DNA of 64,000 bases, from contig JNEU01000954.1 of NCBI GenBank assembly GCA_000697475.1, forward strand, positions 1-64,000. Reading direction: 5' to 3'. The stretch comes from Lichtheimia corymbifera B2541. Its lineage: Eukaryota > Mucoromycota > Mucoromycetes > Mucorales > Lichtheimiaceae. This document shows, in pieces, positions 57,756-64,000 of the stretch; position 1 is the stretch's first letter, and the number at the start of each line of letters is the position of its first letter. The position numbers were made by a program, and so were the translations under genes. Below the pieces are notes generated by a model, which saw only the letters and a program-made list of their open reading frames with translations, did not search any database and was not told where the DNA came from.

Positions 57756-58785
57756 GATGCTTAGAGAAAATACGCAACCAACGGTTTGATCTTTAGCTCT
57801 TTATAAATCGTGTCTCGTTGCTTAGCATTACAAACTTATCGCTGGAAACAAGAGCGCGTGGACTCCCTTTGGACTCCTGGAATATCCTTGATGGTGAACC
57901 TCCCTGGTAAACAACGTGTCCCTTATTGTTCCGATCCAGTGAGTAAATTTTTCTCGAGCCAAGTCGATTGTTAATAGCGTGAACGTATCGTGCATGCATA
58001 GGCACGGAACAACCAATGACCTATGCATTGCTTATAAGCAACTATCATACAGAATTATGTAATAGAGAGCTACTCAAAATTGCTTGGATTTACCACGCAA
58101 TATTGGTTTTTGCCCTCTCCCTTTTTGCATGTTCCTTGGTTCTCCTCAATACGTGGCACCAAAGACCTACACGCACAAACCCATTTGAGTGCTGTATTTC
58201 CTTTCTATTCCATGGTGCATCTCCTAATCAGGAACGTTCTTCAACTTATCATGCGCATAGGTAACGTCACAAGAGACAAAGTGCTTCGTGAGTGATATAT
58301 AACTATTGCTACAGCTCTTTATTCAGCATTTATGAGCTTGTTTAAAGAGTTACAAACATCATACTTCGACAATTGAATCTAAAGATATGCATCAAGAGAT
58401 AAAGTGGCAAGAGCATGTAGCTATGACCACGTTTTGTTTGTGGTGGAAGGGGCATCAACATAGCTCCATGGAGTAAGCTGGTGGAAATAGACAACGCAAC
58501 GTGCTTCTACAACGTGAATGGATGTTCCTTATCCAGGTAAGGGGGTATCCTTGCATCGTGTCGCAGCAAGCTTAGCATGCAGGGTATCTGTCATTTTATC
58601 GATGGTATTCCTGGAGGGTATTAGACTATGCGATAACCACCCCTTGCTTGTCGCATTCCCTTTAATAATATTACTCTGCACATGTTTGCTGTTGTGGTGT
58701 TACGATCCATGGAATAGATACAAGCTCAGATCTCGTTTACAAAACAGAACATTGTTTACACAAACATAATATATTTACAAAAGTT
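57756..58785. other. Intergenic, no gene seen
   Basis: About 1 kb between the kinase start and the downstream regulator end. Short frames (58016-58295, 58518-58769) include a hydrophobic run but no recognisable domain or splice partner. Confidence 0.5.
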
Positions 58786-61255
58786 CTACCAGTATTGTTG
58801 CTTTTCTTGACCATTCATGGCAGTGTTGTTTGATGTTTGTTGCTGTTGCAAATAGATATTCCATTCCTCCAAATCAAATGAAGTCGGAATACCCCAAAAA
58901 GCAGTACCAAGGGGATCATATGCACCTGGCTGTTGCTGATCTTGTTGTTGCTGTAGTGGTGGTTGTTGCGCAGACAAAGGTATTGTTTGTAATTGTTGTG
59001 GTTCAGTTGTTTGGGGGTTAAAGCTACGAGGAGGCGATTCAACGGGACGTGGGGGTGATTGTCCATCAAGAGCAGAATAATAGTTGCTATATTTCTCATC
59101 CATGCCTTCGTGTATGTGTTGTTCAGATTCCATGATGGGAGAATTAGGCACTGCAATAGAGGCGGGCGCCACTTGTAACTTTGACTCGGAAGCTTTCCTG
59201 CTATAGCTGTCATCAATGCCACTGAGGTTGATTTCACGGAGACCAGCAAGTTCGCCAAGGATATTGCAATGTCGAGCTGATGTAATCCACGTTTTTTCCA
59301 TCTCATCCATAGCTCTCATCAACTTGTTGATACTAATTTTGGCCTCAAATGCAAACATGCTGTCCGTGGATTGTGCATTGTAAATAAAGATAACGCCAGC
59401 CGTGAACATGAAATAGAGCGTATAATTGTTGACACTTGTGAGACGTCCTTCAGCAAGCAATGATTCTGCAATATCGAGGATCTTGTTGGCAGCAAATGTA
59501 CAAATCGATGCAGAGGGATAAACAGATGGTGCAATGTTTTGTGTTGAACCTGGAATGAATGGTCGATGCAATAATATCAGTGTTGTATAAAAGAGCATGT
59601 GCAGCTGACAAGTCTCCAACGCCGGCGCTGGTGCAGTTTCTGCTAATCGAGTATTGGGAGGACGATAGCGTAGTGAAGGTGGTAATTTGGCCATCCACTG
59701 ATTGAGTGCTCGATCCAATGTTGAAATAACGCTATCTGGAGTAGCCATCACTGAGAGTTGTTTTCTTCCTTTGACCATGTACAAATCACGCAATATATCT
59801 CCCAAAATCTCGCAAAGTCGAATCAATTGAGTAAAGTTCTCCATAATGCGTGGTGTTCGACCGACATCATCTTCGTCATTCTCAGTGGGATAAGGTGTAT
59901 CATAATCACGCTCATCGATCATTGGTGAACGGCCATGCATTGCACATGTAAGTCTATCAATGACAAAGCTATTCGAGGATGATGTCAATAATGGATTTTA
60001 CATGTTGAGTCATTCCAAACTTGCCAGCAAAAGAATGTTCGTTTACGTTCTTGTTTCTCCTCTTCAGATAAATTCCATGTGTCACAATTCCTGTGCAATC
60101 CCAGATTTTGTGCCATGCGGAATGCCTAATTGGATCTCAGTAAGCTTATATGCAAAACACCCATTTCAAACACTTACCATGCCACTATAAATCCATCCTC
60201 GGGTAGGTCTCAATGCACCATTTTGATGGCTGCTCATCAGTAACAGGGATTGCACCGTGGATATGCGAAAGTTATTGAATTCAAGGTCAAGAAGTAGCCG
60301 GGCACGCTCGAAAAAGACTTCGCCTGCTGTATCGGGTTGATCAGGATCTGTACGCACACGAGAGTCGGATGATACACGTGATGCAACTGCATATATTGCA
60401 TTTAACAGCAAAGGTGATGGTGGATTGCTCTTGTCGTTGAGCGAGCGCATGAACTTTTTCTTGTGTAGCAGCGGTATGAGAGGATAGAAATACTTGAAAT
60501 ACAAATCAAGCAGATGATTGGAGAGATCTTCAGGGGGCATCTCAAAAGGATCCACTCTAATTCCACCAGCAGCTGCTTCTTGTCCACCAGAGCTAAATTG
60601 AAAAGAGCCATTGTGGAAGTTCTTGCTGCCTTGAAGCATATAAAATCCCGATGATCTGCCATAGTATCGTAACTGACCGCTTTCATCAATGGATACGTTG
60701 CACATGTTGTCGTTGACTGAATCCACTGTCGCCATCTTGCCAGGATCATTGTGATGTCGGTGCATCTCCTCCACGTTGCGCATATCAGCCGGCTCCTCAA
60801 AACCAGCAATCATTGCCCGTTGCATAGGTCGAGGTCGTACAAGTTCTCCATATGCCGTTTCTAAGGGCGCATTCAATTCGTTCATAACAGCTTGGAATCT
60901 TGGATCGCCCTCTTGCACTATACTGCCTAATAGTGCTTCCAATCGATGTAATCGTCCTTCAATAGCTTCAATATATCCTTTGGGAGGACCACGCTATAAT
61001 AGTTCTTTAGTAACCTCTCCCAATAGCTATATATAGTTCCCATTACCTTTCGAGTAGACTCCTTGTACGTGCATTGAATCTGCAAAGCGACACAATTGCC
61101 ACACAGAGGTAACGCCCCGTCACATTTCACTTTTTTCCGTCTGCATTGTTCACTAGAGCACGATCAGAAACTGTGCATATTACGTTAAGACGGTCTATAA
61201 CTCACCATGCTTTGCTGACACGTTGTCGTTTGGAACCAGAAGGATCGTCAGGCAT
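58786..61255 (-). CDS. Zn2Cys6 transcription factor with fungal-specific middle domain
   Basis: Five exons (61255-61206, 61152-61047, 60993-60178, 60125-60025, 59968-58786) give 751 residues. The zinc cluster at 17-44 (C17-x2-C-x6-C-x6-C-x2-C-x6-C44) is split by an intron inside the first Cys codon. The fungal_trans domain is seen in FYFKYFYPLIPLLHKKKFMR, RGWIYSGMAFRMAQNLGLHR, TFFCCFVIDRLTCAMHGRSP and ERDYDTPYP. Intron 4 (60024-59969) has a GCAAGT donor, a GC-AG intron. The TFFCCFVIDR phrase needs this donor. The C-terminus is Gln/Pro-rich and probably activating. Targets are unknown. Confidence 0.9.
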
Positions 61256-62039
61256 GGGGGTCGTGGTTTATGGGAAAGAGCGTAAAGAAAGAGTTGCGGA
61301 CTAACTTACATCCTGGAACTGGAGTCAGCTGCACCTCCAAAAATCCAAGGCTCATTTTTATTGGTGGAAATAACCCCCTCAAGGCCGTCTCACGGTTTCG
61401 AATGCTGAAACTTTCATAGATCCACGCTAGACGATATTATTAATTTAACTTGGCTGATAAAAAGGGTACACTTGTATGGAAAAGTGATGGACGAGTTCAA
61501 AGTAAGTCTACCAATCCGCAAGCCAGATCTACTAGCTAATGTTGCTATTATGAGGCATGTCATACAGCAGGTAATCTCTCTTTATTCATGGGATAGCTTC
61601 TCTATGAAATGAATGAAAGAAATGATGGGTCGATTACGTATCTATGTTTTATATGATCATATCAATGTCTGGTTGGAATGAATTATGTATGATAGGATTA
61701 TGTGGGTTTCCTTAGTGAGCACCCAATATTTTGCAGACGGGAGTACAAAAGTAAAACGAGTGCCAGAGTTAATGCAAGGTTGCACTGGACAAAGGAGATC
61801 TGTTAGCACACCAAATAAAGGCACGTGACTTTTGGGTGATGATCAAAATTGTGCCTCAGTTTCTTTCGCTTCAAACTTATCCCACTGCCAGTGTCAAAAC
61901 GCTTCTACCACCATGAGTACGTGTCCATGCCCAACTCTACTTTAGACGATAAAGCAAGTCTCATCAACACCGAGTTGCAACCGAGATATCCTTGTCGTCA
62001 ACATAAACTGCCACTGCTATTGAGACTTACCATCGTTCC
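61256..62039. other. Divergent intergenic region
   Basis: About 780 bp. It contains the promoter of the Zn2Cys6 gene and the upstream region of DBP5. The piece at 61912-62039 has ATGs and may hold a further 5' exon of DBP5, which I could not resolve. Confidence 0.45.
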
Positions 62040-63948
62040 ATGCTACTAGATCAATCGGAAAGCGTAACTCTTAAGCTCAGTGATTTGACAAGACCCAACG
62101 GTACGATACGCTGGTTATATATATTCATGGTGAACTTGGGCTTATAAGACTCCATAGATAACCCCCAGTGGCCTGGCAATCCAAGTATGGTCTTGATTTT
62201 GATGTCTATCTTGCTTCTTCCACTAAAATTGCTATAGCCCCTACCGTTCGTTTGGCCGACCTTACATCAGGTAACATCGAACACTTTACACACACGCAAA
62301 GGTTTTTGTGATTAATATGATCTTTTACGCTATAGAAAATGGGCGTGGATTGTTGGACAGCAGCTTTCCTGTCAATGTCGTAGTGGGAGGTGTGCCTCAG
62401 AGATCATCGCCACTGGATTCGGTGAAATCATTTGAAGAACTTGGCCTGTAAGCATTCTGAATATATAGGGTTGATGATGGATGATTAACGGTCTATTGTT
62501 TAAATAGTAAGAACGAACTCCTCCAAGGTCTTTATGGTATGGGCTTTTCCAAACCTTCAAAGATTCAAGAAACTGCTCTTCCCTTACTTTTACAAGAGCC
62601 GTAAGTGGATCATATATAGTCACACGTCCTCAACTAAAATGTCTACTTTAGCCCAAAAAACATGATTGGTCAATCTCAGAGTGGAACAGGTACAGCAAGT
62701 TAAGAGGAAGGGGATGTAGCTGGATATGGATCTAATCAAGTAAACTAGGCAAAACGGCTGCTTTCTCTTTAAACATTCTCAACCGCATTGATCCCCATAT
62801 ATCCAAACCACAAGTAGGATTGATGATATATGATCGATAGCAAAAGATGATTTCACTCACACCCTACTACACATCCTAGGCTATCATCCTGTCGCCATCA
62901 CGTGAACTCGCGAATCAGACCGTGAATGTCATTCAGGAAATGGGGAAATATACCAACATCACAACTTGTCTTGTTGTCAAGGGTGGCAGCCACAGGGGAA
63001 GAACCATCAATGAGCACGTGATTGTCGGGACACCAGGATCAGTGATGGATTCGATTCGCAGACGGCAATTAACTACCAATGGCATCAAGGTCTTTGTGCT
63101 CGATGAAGCAGACAACATGCTGGATCAGGATGGATTAGGGGACCAAAGTATTCGAATCAAAGGGTAACTTGATGCGACACATACTATGGAATAAGGTCAT
63201 TAAAATTGTCGCTTTTTTTTTTGTTCTAGAATGCTTGACAGTCAACCACAAATTGTTTTATTCTCTGCTACATTTCCTGATAACGTCCGTCGCTTTGCAC
63301 CGCGTTTCGCTCCTGATGCCTATGAGATTTCTCTTCGCAGGGAGGAATTGAGCGTCGACTCCATCAAGCAATTTTACATGGATTGCCGGGATGAAGAGCA
63401 CAAATATGAGGTGCTTTGTAACTTATATGATCTCTTGACCGTGAGCCAAAGCATTATCTTTTGTCGAGTAAGTGTTTTACATGTCACCCAAACAACAATA
63501 ACTGATTTCCACCTTCAATAAGCGTCGTGAGAGTGCGGATGAGATTGCGAGAAGAATGTCGGAACAAGGACATGCTGTACTTTCTTTACATGGTATGATG
63601 TCTCCTGAGGAGCGTGATCAGGTGATGGATCATTTTCGACGTGGTGAATCCAAGGTGCTTATTACGACCAATGTGGTGTCCCGTGGTATTGATATTATGC
63701 AAGTCAGCCTTGTCGTCAATTATGATATGCCGTTGGATGTCAACCACAACCCCGATCCCGAAACATATTTGCATCGTGTGGGAAGAACAGGTCGTTTTGG
63801 TCGTACAGGTGTCAGCATCAACTTTGTCCATGATCGTACGAGTTGGCAACACATGCGGGCGATCGAGGAACATTTTAAGAAGCAAATCACCATGGTGCCA
63901 ACGGATGATTGGGAGGAGGTGGAGAAAATATTAAAACCAGTGTTGTAA
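62040..63948 (+). CDS. DBP5: DEAD-box RNA helicase Dbp5 (DDX19-like)
   Basis: Nine exons (62040-62100, 62169-62270, 62336-62447, 62508-62600, 62652-62689, 62749-62813, 62880-63163, 63230-63467, 63523-63948) give 472 residues. Diagnostic parts are SPLDSVKSFEELGLKNELLQ, GMGFSKPSKIQETALP (Q motif), SQSGTGKTAAF (Walker A), DEADNML and QSIRIKGML (as in Dbp5 DQSIRI), FSATFPDNV, and HRVGRTGRFGR. The last block KKQITMVPTDDWEEVEKI matches the Dbp5 C-terminus. Family knowledge: it remodels mRNPs at the nuclear pore cytoplasmic face for mRNA export, with Gle1/IP6. The start at 62040 is the first ATG in frame after a stop, but an upstream exon cannot be excluded. The N-terminal KLSDLTRPN/VRLADLTS repeat is odd. 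Confidence 0.93.
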
Positions 63949-64000
63949 TCTAGTGTCACCCTATCCTTTCCATCAAAACAAAAAGTTCATTGTATACATA

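Noticed and set aside
58016..58295. Possible secreted or membrane peptide with hydrophobic run
   Set aside because: No conserved features and no good start context or splice partner. Likely chance.

Overview
The window is eukaryotic nuclear DNA from a filamentous fungus. Almost every recognisable gene is split by short introns of about 50-85 bp with GT(A/G)AGT-like donors and TAG/CAG acceptors, and 3' untranslated regions carry AATAAA-like signals. The protein set includes two Zn2Cys6 regulators, a four-RRM Nrd1-type protein, an SH3-WW-RasGEF, Pol epsilon subunit B and a POT peptide transporter. Protein style and intron size suggest an early-diverging fungus, probably Mucoromycota (Mucorales-like). 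That placement is inference from style, not from a marker search.

Region 1 (about 1-10,700) is a gene-poor accessory block. It holds a Mutator-like (MULE) transposase with introns and a SWIM zinc finger, a 21-bp minisatellite whose units encode perfect heptads, a decayed Gly/Ser/Thr repeat stretch, three separate foldback (inverted-repeat) elements at about 4.4-4.8, 6.7-7.4 and 7.6-7.9 kb, and a possible retrotransposon Gag relic.

Region 2 (10,690-28,400) is genic: a compact Zn2Cys6 regulator, an unknown coiled-coil protein, the mitochondrial Fe-S scaffold NFU1, DNA polymerase epsilon subunit B (with MCB-like boxes upstream), a GH43 glycosidase divergent from an MFS sugar transporter (shared promoter with four CGGAC motifs), a possible small membrane protein, a leucine-rich-repeat protein with a Cys-rich segment, and the Nrd1-like RNA-binding protein.

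Region 3 (28,400-32,350) is another accessory island. It contains a 680-bp terminal-inverted-repeat element with internal palindromes centred on GTTAAC, and a decayed ORF.

Region 4 (32,354-63,948) is gene dense: PEX13, SH3-WW-RasGEF, fatty acid 2-hydroxylase (SCS7), a hexokinase-like protein with degenerate phosphate and sugar motifs, AP-1 beta adaptin, PTR2 peptide transporter, COG8, a TPR/F-box/LRR protein (Pof3/Dia2 type), a 14-TM MFS transporter, a Ran1/Pat1-type kinase, a large Zn2Cys6 regulator (with a GC-AG intron) and the DEAD-box helicase DBP5. For most multi-exon genes the spliced model was rebuilt by hand, and the exon lengths sum to a whole number of codons. The genes are mostly housekeeping and do not form one pathway. 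The only pair with a clear functional link is GH43 plus sugar transporter. The best candidates for new biology are the degenerate hexokinase, the GTTAAC-palindrome element and the heptad minisatellite.
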